Origin: Bryobacterales bacterium
GTDB taxonomy: Bacteria > Acidobacteriota > Terriglobia > Bryobacterales > Bryobacteraceae
Length of the DNA stretch: 8,836 nucleotides
Assembly: GCA_003139735.1 (NCBI GenBank)
Contig: PLGA01000235.1
Location: 8,475-17,310, forward strand
Direction of reading: 5' to 3'
Made by a program: the position numbers and the translations under genes. Of this stretch, positions 1 through 6,283 are shown in pieces; positions within the stretch are counted from its first letter, which is position 1, and each line of letters begins with the position of its first letter. The notes beneath the pieces are model-generated. The model was given only the letters and a program-made list of their open reading frames with translations, was not told where the DNA came from and did no database searches.

Positions 1-1043
1 GCAAACACCACGGCGCACCCGCCGAAGCCCGCGCCGGTCAGCCGCGCGCCCAGGGCGCCGGACTCCATGGCCGCGTCCACCAGGCAATCCAGTTCCGCGC
101 AACTAACCTTGAGCCGGTCGCGAAGGCTGGCGTGCGATTCGAGCAGCAGGCGGCCGAAGGCGGCGGCATCGCTGGCTTCCATGGCCGTCACCGCCGCGGT
201 CACCCTCAGCGCCTCGCCGGTCACATGCAGAAACGCGTCGCGCTCCAATTCCGCTAGTGGGGCAGACCATCGTCTTTCGTGGTCTGCCTTCTTCGCTAAA
301 TCCTCCAGCGCTTCCCGATACGACGCATATCCCAGCTTTGTGAGCGCCGCCGTTCCCGCCCGCCGCCGCGCGTTGTAGGCCTCCCGCACCGGCCCCGATT
401 TCTCAGCCGTCCGCAGGCTGTGCGCCACCAGGAACCCCCACTCGCTTGGCATGGGAATCGCTCGCACGGTAAGCGGTTCGAAGCCGATGAGGGAAGCGCA
501 GCCTTCTTTCGACGCCAGCGAAGCGGCGTGATCCATGCCGCCGCCCCGCGTGCCGACAAACTGTTCGCCCTCGGGCAGAATCTCCATCAATTCCTCGAAC
601 GTCGCGCGCCGCTGGTTGGCTTCGAGCAGCGCCAGCGTGAAGGCCACCAGCAGGGCGGAAGAGGAAGACAATCCCGCCGCCGGAGGAAGGTCCGACACGA
701 TGGCGGCATCCACGCCCACGCCGGCGCCCCATTTGCGCCCCACCGCCTGCGCCGCGGCGCGCGCGTAATTCTCCCAATCGCCCTCGCGGGCCGGCGTCAG
801 TTGCGGGGTCCACTCGAACTCGCGGCGGTCGTACCCCGCGCTGACGGCGCGGATCAAGCTGTCGGTTCGCGGACGGTACGCCAGGCGGATGCGCCTGCCG
901 AGAGCCATCGGGAGAACCGGCAGGCCGTGATAGTCGACGTGCTCGCCGATGAGGTTGACGCGCCCCGGCGCCGCCGCCACGCGAATCTCGCCGCCGCCCC
1001 CAAAGGCCTCCGTGAGATCCGCCCGTGGGTCCGCCAAGTGCAC
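1..1043 (-). CDS. galK: Galactokinase-family sugar kinase (GHMP), C-terminus cut by the window edge
   Basis: This cytoplasmic kinase is predicted to phosphorylate galactose or a close relative at C1 with ATP, the entry step of the Leloir pathway. Translation gives 347 residues with all three GHMP signatures: PGRVNLIGEHVDY at residues 26-38, GLSSSS at 124-129 (phosphate-binding loop) and LTGAGFGGC at 335-343. Asp171 in GGGMDH is the expected catalytic aspartate, and Glu34 and Asp37 are the expected sugar-binding residues. The start is the GTG at 1043-1041, because an in-frame TGA lies at 1058-1056; the ribosome-binding site is weak. Bacterial enzymes are usually about 350-390 residues, so only a short tail is missing. 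The motif wording (HGLPVLPMA, GGGMDH) is closer to eukaryotic GALK2-type kinases than to E. coli GalK (NDGFVLP, GIMDQ), so N-acetylgalactosamine is a possible substrate. Residues 252-261 are encoded by a palindrome. The family call is firm; the substrate is inferred. Confidence 0.93.
   Translation of the reverse strand, partial: MHLADPRADLTEAFGGGGEIRVAAAPGRVNLIGEHVDYHGLPVLPMALGRRIRLAYRPRTDSLIRAVSAGYDRREFEWTPQLTPAREGDWENYARAAAQAVGRKWGAGVGVDAAIVSDLPPAAGLSSSSALLVAFTLALLEANQRRATFEELMEILPEGEQFVGTRGGGMDHAASLASKEGCASLIGFEPLTVRAIPMPSEWGFLVAHSLRTAEKSGPVREAYNARRRAGTAALTKLGYASYREALEDLAKKADHERRWSAPLAELERDAFLHVTGEALRVTAAVTAMEASDAAAFGRLLLESHASLRDRLKVSCAELDCLVDAAMESGALGARLTGAGFGGCAVVF
261..288. repeat. Perfect inverted repeat inside galK, possible palindromic mobile element
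   Basis: The arms GGCAGACCA (261-269) and TGGTCTGCC (280-288) are perfect reverse complements around a 10-base loop. Two G-T wobble pairs just outside (260/289 and 259/290) can lengthen the stem. The element lies in frame in the galactokinase gene and encodes residues 252-261, in a polar linker of the C-terminal half. No second copy is present in this window. I infer a short dispersed palindromic repeat of the kind scattered through acidobacterial genomes; a chance coding palindrome cannot be excluded. Confidence 0.55.
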
Positions 1044-1101
1044 CCGCTCACGATATCATGGCGCTGGGAAGTTGCGGAAAAGATGGTGATAGACTCCAGG
1101 T
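1044..1101. promoter_or_regulatory. Divergent spacer expected to hold the galK and toxin-antitoxin promoters
   Basis: This 58-base gap separates the galactokinase start (minus strand) from the antitoxin start (plus strand), so both promoters should lie in or near it. On the plus strand TAGACT at 1090-1095 has the TAnnnT form of a -10 box and ends exactly six bases before the antitoxin ATG at 1102, the spacing of a leaderless transcript. I found no convincing -35 box. No clear operator palindrome is visible, although toxin-antitoxin loci are usually autoregulated. Confidence 0.3.
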
Positions 1102-1314
1102 ATGAGCCGAGTTGAGGAGATCGAAGCGGCTATCGATGGCCTGCCCCCGGAAGAATACCGGTGCATCGTCCAATGGTTCCGCGTGCGCGAGCAAGAGCGA
1201 TGGGACGCGCAGATGGATGGCGACTCGGCCGCGGGCAAGCTCGATTTCCTATTTGACGAGGCTGAAAGGGAATCGGCGGCGGACCTTCTCCGTGAGTGGC
1301 CGTCCCACGAGTGA
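1102..1314 (+). CDS. Small putative antitoxin of a type II toxin-antitoxin pair
   Basis: This 70-residue acidic protein is predicted to bind and neutralise the toxin encoded directly downstream. It has no recognisable ribbon-helix-helix, HTH or AbrB DNA-binding domain. It looks mainly helical: an N-terminal helix-turn-helix-like stretch containing LPPEEY near residues 14-20, a WF-containing helix at about 24-33, and a segment DSAAGKLDFLFDEA near 41-54. From memory, small proteins with this pattern (LPPEE, W-x-x-Q, AGKLD-F) commonly precede RelE/ParE-like toxins. The stop overlaps a possible toxin GTG start (GTGA at 1311-1314), which supports coupling. Only a poor AGG precedes the ATG. The role is inferred from size, composition and position. 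Confidence 0.75.
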   Translation: MSRVEEIEAAIDGLPPEEYRCIVQWFRVREQERWDAQMDGDSAAGKLDFLFDEAERESAADLLREWPSHE

Positions 1315-1577
1315 AGTCCGTTGCCACCGGGCGATTCTGGGAACTCTTCCAGGCGCTGCCGGCTGAAGTTCAGACACTCGCCATTAAGAATTATCGTCTG
1401 TGGCGGCGCAACCCGCACCATCCCTCGCTCCGTTTCCGGCGTTTGCAGGGAAACCAGGATCGTTTCAGCATTCGCGTGGGAGATCACTATCGAGCGCTCG
1501 GCCGCCGAAAGGACGGTAAGATGATTTGGGTTTGGATCGGCGCCCACTCGGATTACGACCGGCTGGTGGGATCCTGA
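1311..1577 (+). CDS. RelE/ParE-superfamily toxin
   Basis: This basic protein of about 88 residues has the pattern of a compact RelE/ParE-like toxin: a helical N-terminal half (FWELFQALP), then RNPHHPSLRF, an SIRVGDHYRALG strand pair, and a closing WVWIGAHSDYDRL. Family members act in the cytoplasm, either as ribosome-dependent mRNA endonucleases (RelE, HigB) or gyrase poisons (ParE); the sequence alone does not say which. I chose the GTG at 1311 because it overlaps the antitoxin stop by four bases, a classic coupled arrangement. An in-frame GTG at 1296 would add five residues, and neither start has a strong ribosome-binding site. The reading frame is intact and the conserved C-terminal core is present, so the toxin appears functional. 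Confidence 0.85.
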   Translation: MKSVATGRFWELFQALPAEVQTLAIKNYRLWRRNPHHPSLRFRRLQGNQDRFSIRVGDHYRALGRRKDGKMIWVWIGAHSDYDRLVGS

Positions 1578-1587
1578 GGCCCACGGC

Positions 1588-2346
1588 ATGTTGCGTCTGC
1601 TTCGCTCGATATGGATCTGGACCGCGTCTTCGGTTCTGGTCCTTTCGTGGACGCCGCTGTTGGCGGTAGTCCGGCTCTTTGACCGCGATCCGCGCCATCT
1701 GCGCACGGGACGCTGGTTCCGGCGCCTGGGGCGCGCCCTGGCGAAAATCAACCCATGGCAAGTCCGCGTTTCCGGGCGCGAGAACCTCGTCGCCGGCCAG
1801 GTATACGTAATCGTGAGCAACCACCAGTCCATGGCCGATATCCCGGTGATCTCCCATTTGGCCGTGGACGCGAAATGGCTGGTCAAAGCCGAACTCTTCC
1901 GCGTCCCGTTGCTGGGGTGGATGCTGCGCATGGCGGGAGACGTTCCCGTCGAACGCTCCGACCGGCGCAAAGGCGCTAAAGCGCTGCTGCAATGCGCCCG
2001 GCTTCTGCGCCATGGCTGCTCCATCGTTTGCTTTCCCGAAGGCACGCGGTCGCGCGACGGCCAGGTTCTGCCTTTCAGCGAAGGGCCGTTCCAGTTGGCC
2101 ATTCGGGAGCAAGTCCCCATCCTCCCGCTGGTAGTGGAGGGTTCGGCCGGCGCCCTGCCGAGAAACTCCTGGATCTTCGGCGGAAGCCGGACCGTCGAAC
2201 TCAACGTCCTCCCGGCTGTGGCCGTCGATGGGTGGGGCACGGAGCGCAGCGCCGAGCTTCGGGACCAGGTGCGGCGGTCAATCGTGGACGAGTTGAGCCG
2301 TCTGCGCGCCGCGGCCTCGCACCCCCGGGCCGCCCCACTGAATTGA
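1588..2346 (+). CDS. plsC: 1-acyl-sn-glycerol-3-phosphate acyltransferase (PlsC family)
   Basis: The product should transfer an acyl group to the sn-2 position of lysophosphatidate, giving phosphatidate for membrane phospholipid synthesis at the inner face of the cytoplasmic membrane. The 252-residue length is typical. Residues 8-30 form a hydrophobic N-terminal membrane segment. The catalytic HX4D motif is NHQSMAD, with His79 and Asp84. The glycerol-3-phosphate-binding motif is FPEGTRS at 149-155, and VPILPLVV at 176-183 matches the fourth family motif. A good ribosome-binding site, TGAGG at 1575-1579, overlaps the toxin stop codon and lies eight bases before the ATG. Only ten bases separate it from the toxin gene, so it may share that transcript. 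Related acyltransferases act on other lipids, so the exact acceptor is inferred. Confidence 0.93.
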   Translation: MLRLLRSIWIWTASSVLVLSWTPLLAVVRLFDRDPRHLRTGRWFRRLGRALAKINPWQVRVSGRENLVAGQVYVIVSNHQSMADIPVISHLAVDAKWLVKAELFRVPLLGWMLRMAGDVPVERSDRRKGAKALLQCARLLRHGCSIVCFPEGTRSRDGQVLPFSEGPFQLAIREQVPILPLVVEGSAGALPRNSWIFGGSRTVELNVLPAVAVDGWGTERSAELRDQVRRSIVDELSRLRAAASHPRAAPLN

Positions 2347-2359
2347 ATTACACTCTGGT

Positions 2360-2365
2360 TATAAT
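2360..2365 (+). promoter_or_regulatory. Consensus -10-like TATAAT abutting the peptidase start codon
   Basis: A perfect TATAAT stands out in GC-rich surroundings and touches the ATG of the M14 peptidase gene. A weak -35 (CTGAAT, 2338-2343) lies 16 bases upstream and overlaps the end of plsC. If this is the -10 box, transcription would begin just inside the coding region, which does not fit the signal-peptide start at 2366. An alternative -10, TACACT at 2349-2354, would put the transcript start just upstream of the ATG. No Shine-Dalgarno sequence is present here. Confidence 0.3.
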
Positions 2366-5200
2366 ATGAAAAGCCGATCTTCGCGCTGGCTGGCGCTCTC
2401 CGCCGCGGTGGCTCTCTCCGCGTCCGCCCTGCTTGCACAGACCGCGCCCAAGGTGACTTCGCCCAAGGACGCCCTGGGGTTCAACATCGGGGACGATTAC
2501 CAGATGGCCAATTACACCCAGCTCGAGGCCTACTGGAAAACGCTTGCCTCCGAGTCCGACCGCATGAAGCTCGTCACCATGGGTCAGACTGGCGAAGGGC
2601 GGCCGCAGTACATGGCCATCGTCAGCTCGCCCGAGAATCTCAAGAACCTCGACCGCTACCGGGAAATCGCGCGCAGGCTGGCGCTGGCCGAAGACCTCAC
2701 CGACGAACAGGCTCGCGCGCTGGCCGCCGAGGGCAAGGCGGTGGTGTGGATCGATGGCGGGCTGCACGCCAATGAGACGGTCGGGTCGCAGCAGCTCATG
2801 GAGACGGTCTACCAGATGGTCAGCCTGACGGACCCCGAGACCATGCGCTTCCTGAACGACGTGATTCTGCTGTGCGTACAGGCCAACCCGGATGGACAGG
2901 AGATTGTCGCCAACTGGTACATGCGCGACAAGGACCCGCTCAAGCGCAGCCTGAACAACCTGCCGCGGCTCTACAACAAGTACATCGGGCACGACGACAA
3001 TCGCGATTTCTACATGTCCAACATGCCCGAGACCACCAACATGAACCGCGTCATGTTCCAGGAGTGGTTTCCGCAAATTGTGTACAACCACCACCAGACC
3101 GGGCCAACCGGCGCCGTGATCTTCATGCCGCCGTTCCGCGATCCGTTTAATTATTACTTCGACCCGCTGGTGCCGCTGGGAATCGAAATGGTGGCGACCG
3201 CCATGCACAGCCGCCTGGTGGCGGAGGGCAAGGGCGGAAGCGCCATGCGCTCCGGCTCCAACTACTCCACGTGGTGGAACGGCGGGCTGCGCACGGTCGG
3301 TTACTTCCACAACATGATCGGCATTCTCACCGAGATCATCGGCAGCCCCACGCCCATGAATATCGCGCTTGTGCCGGAGAAGCAATTGCCGCAAGGCGAC
3401 TGGCCCATGCCGGTTGCGCCGCAGACGTGGCACTACCGGCAGTCCATCGATTACGACGTCACCAACAACCGGGCCATTCTGGATATCGCCTCGCGCTACC
3501 GCGAAACCTGGCTCTATAACATCTACCAGATGGGCAGGAACTCCATCGAGAGGGGCAGCCGCGACACCTGGACCATCACTCCCAAGCGCATTGCGGCGCT
3601 CGAAGCCGCGGCGGCGGCGCTACCGCAAAGCGGCGGGCGCGGAGGCCGGGGCGGGGGCGCCGCGCAGGCGGCCGCGGGCGGCGATTCGCCCTTAGCGGGG
3701 GCTGCCGCGCGCGTGGTTCCCTCCGAACTCTACAACACCGTGCTGCACGATCCCAAGATGCGCGATCCGCGCGGATACATCATTCCCTCCGACCAGCCCG
3801 ATTTTCCCACCGCCGTCCAGTTCGCCGACGCGCTCATTAAGAACGGCATCGCCATCCTGAAGGCCACCGCGCCATTCCAGGTGGCGGACAAGAGCTACCC
3901 GGCGGGATCGCTGGTGGTCAAGACCGCGCAAGCCTTCCGGCCGCACATCCTCGATATGTTCGAGCCGCAGGACCACCCCAATGATTTCGCCTACCCCGGC
4001 GGACCTCCGAATCCGCCCTACGACATCGCCGGCTGGACGCTGGCCTTCCAGATGGGCGTGAAGTTCGACCGCATTTTGGAGGCTTTCGACGGCCCGTTCC
4101 AGAAGGTGAGCGGCTTATTGCCTCCGCCGCCCGCCACGGTGCAGACGGTGTCCAATCCGGCCGGCTATCTGGTGGACCATCGGATCGTCAACTCGTTCAC
4201 GGTGGTCAACCGGCTGCTCAAGGCGAACTGCGACGTCTATTGGCTCACCAAGCCGGAACAGAACCTGTCCCCCGGCGCCATCTGGGTTCCGGCTTCGGCG
4301 CCGGCGCGCGCGGTGCTGGAGCGCGCCGCCACGGAACTCGGCGTTCCCGTGCAGGCCGCCGCCAAGGCGCCCGCGGGCGACGCCCTCAAGCTCAAGCCCA
4401 TACGCATCGGCCTCTACGACCAGTACGGCGGCATCATGCCGTCCGGCTGGACGCGCTGGATTTTCGAGCAGTACGAGTTCCCCTTTCAGGTGGTCTATCC
4501 CGCCACGCTCGACGCCGGCGGGTTGAACGATAAGTTCGACGTCCTGGTCTTCACCGACGGCGCTTTCCGGCGCGCGGGCGGTGGGCGCGGCGGCGGCGGT
4601 GGCGGGTTTGGCGCGGCGAACCCGGAAGACGTCCCGGAGGAATACCGCGCTTCCCTCGGACGCATCTCCGAAGATAAGACCATCCCGCAGTTGAAGAGCT
4701 TCGTCGACGCGGGCGGAACGGTGGTGACCATCGGCGGGTCCACCAGCATGGCGGAGCTGTTCGGCATCCCGGTGAAGAACTACCTGGTGGAGATGGGCGC
4801 CGGCGGCGTGGAGCGTGCCCTGCCGCGCGAGAAGTTCTACATCCCCGGCTCCCTGATGAAGGCCACCATCGACAACACTAACCCGGTGGCCTATGGCATG
4901 CCGGCCACGGTGGACGTGTTCTTCGACAGCAGCCCGGTGTTCCGCCTGGAGCCAACCGCCGAGTTGAAGCACACGTCGCCCGTGGCGTGGTTCAACGGCA
5001 CGGCGCTGCTCGATAGCGGCTGGGCCTGGGGCCAGCAATATCTCGACGGCGGAACGGCCGTGGCGGAAGCCTCGGTGGGTCAGGGCAAAGTGGTTCTGCT
5101 GGGACCCGAAGTGGCCTTCCGCGCCCAGCCGCACGCCACTTTCAAGCTGCTGTTCAACTCGCTGTATTATGGGAGCGCGAAGGCCGCGGTGATTCGGTAA
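2366..5200 (+). CDS. Secreted M14-family zinc carboxypeptidase-like protein with C-terminal GATase-like domain
   Basis: The 944-residue protein is predicted to be exported and to cleave peptides with a zinc ion. Residues 1-24 form a signal peptide (basic start, alanine/leucine core, cleavage near LLA|Q), which fixes the ATG at 2366. The M14 site looks complete. The zinc ligands are His134 and Glu137 in HANE and a histidine in NHHQTG (242 or 243). Substrate-binding Asn212-Arg213 lie in DNRDF, and the catalytic glutamate is Glu323 in LTEIIG. NPDG at 174-177 is also typical. Glycine-rich loops lie at about 422-439 and 737-750. Residues 675-800 (IGLYDQYGG, FDVLVFTDGAF, FVDAGGTVVTIGG) look like a class I glutamine-amidotransferase/ThuA-like Rossmann fold, but I see no clear catalytic cysteine. 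Such long M14 proteins are common in environmental bacteria; their natural substrates are unknown to me. No neighbour suggests a specific pathway. Confidence 0.9.
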   Translation: MKSRSSRWLALSAAVALSASALLAQTAPKVTSPKDALGFNIGDDYQMANYTQLEAYWKTLASESDRMKLVTMGQTGEGRPQYMAIVSSPENLKNLDRYREIARRLALAEDLTDEQARALAAEGKAVVWIDGGLHANETVGSQQLMETVYQMVSLTDPETMRFLNDVILLCVQANPDGQEIVANWYMRDKDPLKRSLNNLPRLYNKYIGHDDNRDFYMSNMPETTNMNRVMFQEWFPQIVYNHHQTGPTGAVIFMPPFRDPFNYYFDPLVPLGIEMVATAMHSRLVAEGKGGSAMRSGSNYSTWWNGGLRTVGYFHNMIGILTEIIGSPTPMNIALVPEKQLPQGDWPMPVAPQTWHYRQSIDYDVTNNRAILDIASRYRETWLYNIYQMGRNSIERGSRDTWTITPKRIAALEAAAAALPQSGGRGGRGGGAAQAAAGGDSPLAGAAARVVPSELYNTVLHDPKMRDPRGYIIPSDQPDFPTAVQFADALIKNGIAILKATAPFQVADKSYPAGSLVVKTAQAFRPHILDMFEPQDHPNDFAYPGGPPNPPYDIAGWTLAFQMGVKFDRILEAFDGPFQKVSGLLPPPPATVQTVSNPAGYLVDHRIVNSFTVVNRLLKANCDVYWLTKPEQNLSPGAIWVPASAPARAVLERAATELGVPVQAAAKAPAGDALKLKPIRIGLYDQYGGIMPSGWTRWIFEQYEFPFQVVYPATLDAGGLNDKFDVLVFTDGAFRRAGGGRGGGGGGFGAANPEDVPEEYRASLGRISEDKTIPQLKSFVDAGGTVVTIGGSTSMAELFGIPVKNYLVEMGAGGVERALPREKFYIPGSLMKATIDNTNPVAYGMPATVDVFFDSSPVFRLEPTAELKHTSPVAWFNGTALLDSGWAWGQQYLDGGTAVAEASVGQGKVVLLGPEVAFRAQPHATFKLLFNSLYYGSAKAAVIR
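3629..3682 (+). repeat. Glycine/alanine-rich low-complexity insert in the peptidase gene
   Basis: This G-rich tract encodes residues 422-439 of the M14 protein, mostly Gly, Arg and Ala (GGRGGRGGG), between the catalytic domain and the middle region. It looks like a flexible interdomain linker that may vary in length between strains. It is not a mobile element. Confidence 0.6.
4574..4615 (+). repeat. Second glycine-rich low-complexity insert in the peptidase gene
   Basis: The tract encodes residues 737-750 (AGGGRGGGGGGFGA), inserted right after the FDVLVFTDGAF strand of the amidotransferase-like domain. In related folds the loop after this strand lies near the active-site edge, so the insert probably replaces or lengthens that loop. 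Confidence 0.55.
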
Positions 5201-5280
5201 GGGCGGACGCCGGGCGACTGGGAGCGGACATTCTTGCGAGCCGCACTCACTCCGCGGAGGGTAATTTGTACATCCTGGAA

Positions 5281-5305
5281 GCCGGGGACCCACGCGTTGC
5301 CCGGC
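5281..5305 (+). terminator. Weak hairpin between the peptidase and lipoprotein genes
   Basis: GCCGGG (5281-5286) can pair with CCCGGC (5300-5305) around a 13-base loop. The nearest T-run (TTTT, 5315-5318) is ten bases further on, so this is not a classic intrinsic terminator. It may be a weak terminator for the peptidase transcript or incidental. The rest of the 183-base spacer (5201-5383) holds only a short CTCCGCGGAG palindrome (5250-5259) and the candidate promoter listed next. Confidence 0.22.
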
Positions 5306-5323
5306 AACTCCTGGTTTTAGAAT
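5297..5323 (+). promoter_or_regulatory. Candidate promoter for the lipoprotein gene
   Basis: TTGCCC at 5297-5302 and TAGAAT at 5318-5323 resemble -35 and -10 boxes with a short 15-base spacer. Transcription would start near 5330, giving a leader of roughly 54 bases before the ATG at 5384. The -35 half overlaps the possible hairpin at 5281-5305. The match is modest. Confidence 0.28.
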
Positions 5324-5370
5324 CAGTTGCACCTTCGTCGACTTTGGCTCTGTGCTTGCTCAACTCAGCC

Positions 5371-5376
5371 GGGGGA
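5371..5376 (+). promoter_or_regulatory. Ribosome-binding site that decides the lipoprotein start
   Basis: GGGGGA ends seven bases before the ATG at 5384. This favours that ATG over an in-frame TTG at 5327, which would add 19 residues in front of the lipoprotein signal peptide. A GTG at 5381 is a close alternative that adds one residue. Confidence 0.6.
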
Positions 5377-5383
5377 CAAGGTG

Positions 5384-6226
5384 ATGAGCGAACCACTTCG
5401 CCGGGGGCTCGCGCTGGCCCTCGGTTTGTCGCTGCTGGCCGCTGGCTGCAGCCGTCGCAAAGGTCATGAGCAAACCAGTTCGGGAACCTCCGGGCGGCCC
5501 TCTCAGCAGGCTTTCTACGCGGTGATTTCAAGCCCAACTCCACACTCGGAGCCGGAGCGGCCCTCCCCTTTCGTCCCGCCGGCCGTGGAGCCTCCAGCGC
5601 CCCGGACGCCCGCGCCAATCCGGCCCGCGAACTCGCGCAAACCCGCGCGCCGCGCGGACGCGTCCGCAAAACCGTTTGTAATGCCAACGACATTGGCGGC
5701 AAACACGGCGGGCCCGACCCTCAGTCCCGCGCTTCCCCCGCCGCCTCCTATCGCCCAACCTAAGCTGGATGCAGGACGGATCTCGGCGCTTCTCGGAGCG
5801 CCTTGTTGCGATGCCACAGCCACTTATGAGCCTGCCCCGCCCAACGGCTTCCATCGCCTGATCCGGAAGGTCCCGGGACTCCGCAGACTGGATCGGTCCC
5901 GCGCGGACAATCCCAGATTTGTACCGCCTCGCCCGCTGCAAGACGTTCGGTTCGCTTTGCCGGCGGACTCGAACCCCGCGTTGGCGCGCGAAGAGCGAAT
6001 GGATCTGAAGGCCGCCGTGGATGCGTCCGGCCGGGTCACCCGGGTGGAACTCCTGGCGCCCCGCGACGAAAATCTGGTGACGCTTGCGGCAGACGCCGCG
6101 AGCTCGTGGCGCTTCGCTCCGGCGCAGTTCGACGGCCGTCCCGTGCCCTCCGAAATCGTCCTGCACTTCAGCTTCGGCGCCGGCTCCGCGCCGGAAACGG
6201 CGGCAGCCACGTCGAAGCTCCCCTAA
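5384..6226 (+). CDS. Proline-rich putative lipoprotein with a TonB-like C-terminal domain
   Basis: The 280-residue product begins with a lipoprotein signal peptide (LSLLAAGC, lipidated Cys22), so it should be membrane-anchored. Residues 51-123 are rich in proline and alanine, like the periplasm-spanning arm of TonB, and end in a PPPPP run. Residues 130-195 hold a less usual segment with a Cys141-Cys142 pair and a basic stretch, FHRLIRKVPGLRRLDRSR. Residues 205-264 match the TonB C-terminal pattern: LKAAVDASGRVTRVELL, then a helix with AADAASSWRFAPAQFDGRPV, ending in VLHFSF. TonB normally passes energy from ExbB/ExbD to outer-membrane receptors through an N-terminal transmembrane helix. Here a lipid anchor replaces that helix and no exbBD is adjacent, so the energy-transducer role is doubtful. 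It may be a structural envelope protein that uses the same fold. Confidence 0.8.
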   Translation: MSEPLRRGLALALGLSLLAAGCSRRKGHEQTSSGTSGRPSQQAFYAVISSPTPHSEPERPSPFVPPAVEPPAPRTPAPIRPANSRKPARRADASAKPFVMPTTLAANTAGPTLSPALPPPPPIAQPKLDAGRISALLGAPCCDATATYEPAPPNGFHRLIRKVPGLRRLDRSRADNPRFVPPRPLQDVRFALPADSNPALAREERMDLKAAVDASGRVTRVELLAPRDENLVTLAADAASSWRFAPAQFDGRPVPSEIVLHFSFGAGSAPETAAATSKLP

Positions 6227-6267
6227 GCTCCCGGATTTCAGCCCGCCTTTGTCCGCCCCCGGCGCCC

Positions 6268-6273
6268 CATAAT
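6268..6273 (+). promoter_or_regulatory. Candidate -10 box upstream of the MoxR-like ATPase gene
   Basis: CATAAT matches TATAAT at five of six positions and sits in a 57-base GC-rich spacer after the lipoprotein stop. Transcription from it would start close to 6280, leaving only a few bases before the ATG at 6284. There is no good -35 box. The surrounding ATAATATGAAA is identical to the sequence at the peptidase gene start (2361-2371). Confidence 0.3.
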
Positions 6274-6276
6274 ATG

Positions 6277-6282
6277 AAAGGA
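6277..6282 (+). promoter_or_regulatory. Ribosome-binding site that decides the ATPase start
   Basis: AAAGGA lies one base before the ATG at 6284, a short spacing. It supports that start over the nearby ATG at 6274, which is in a different frame and opens no sensible protein. Confidence 0.45.
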
Positions 6283-6283
6283 T

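Noticed and set aside
420..1115. Plus-strand frame of 231 codons over the galactokinase
   Set aside because: The minus strand carries all three GHMP kinase motifs, and the plus-strand product is low-complexity Arg/Ala/His.
1056..2438. Long minus-strand open frame opposite the toxin-antitoxin and plsC genes
   Set aside because: Its translation is arginine/serine-rich with no domain, and it lies opposite genes with clear motifs. It is an antisense shadow expected in GC-rich DNA.
2348..3433. Minus-strand open frame opposite the M14 catalytic domain
   Set aside because: The plus strand encodes an intact zinc peptidase site here; the minus-strand product has no recognisable features.
5250..5259. 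Short palindrome CTCCGCGGAG as an operator
   Set aside because: A ten-base GC-rich palindrome without a partner or matching regulator is expected by chance here.
4115..5332. Minus-strand open frame opposite the peptidase C-terminal half
   Set aside because: Its His/Arg/Gly-rich composition mirrors the codon bias of the plus-strand gene, and no motif is present.
5327..5383. Upstream TTG start extending the lipoprotein by 19 residues
   Set aside because: It would bury the lipoprotein signal peptide, and the ATG at 5384 has a better ribosome-binding site.
6215..6234. Direct repeat of AAGCTCCC around the lipoprotein stop codon
   Set aside because: Only two short copies are present, with no sign of a larger repeat or attachment site.
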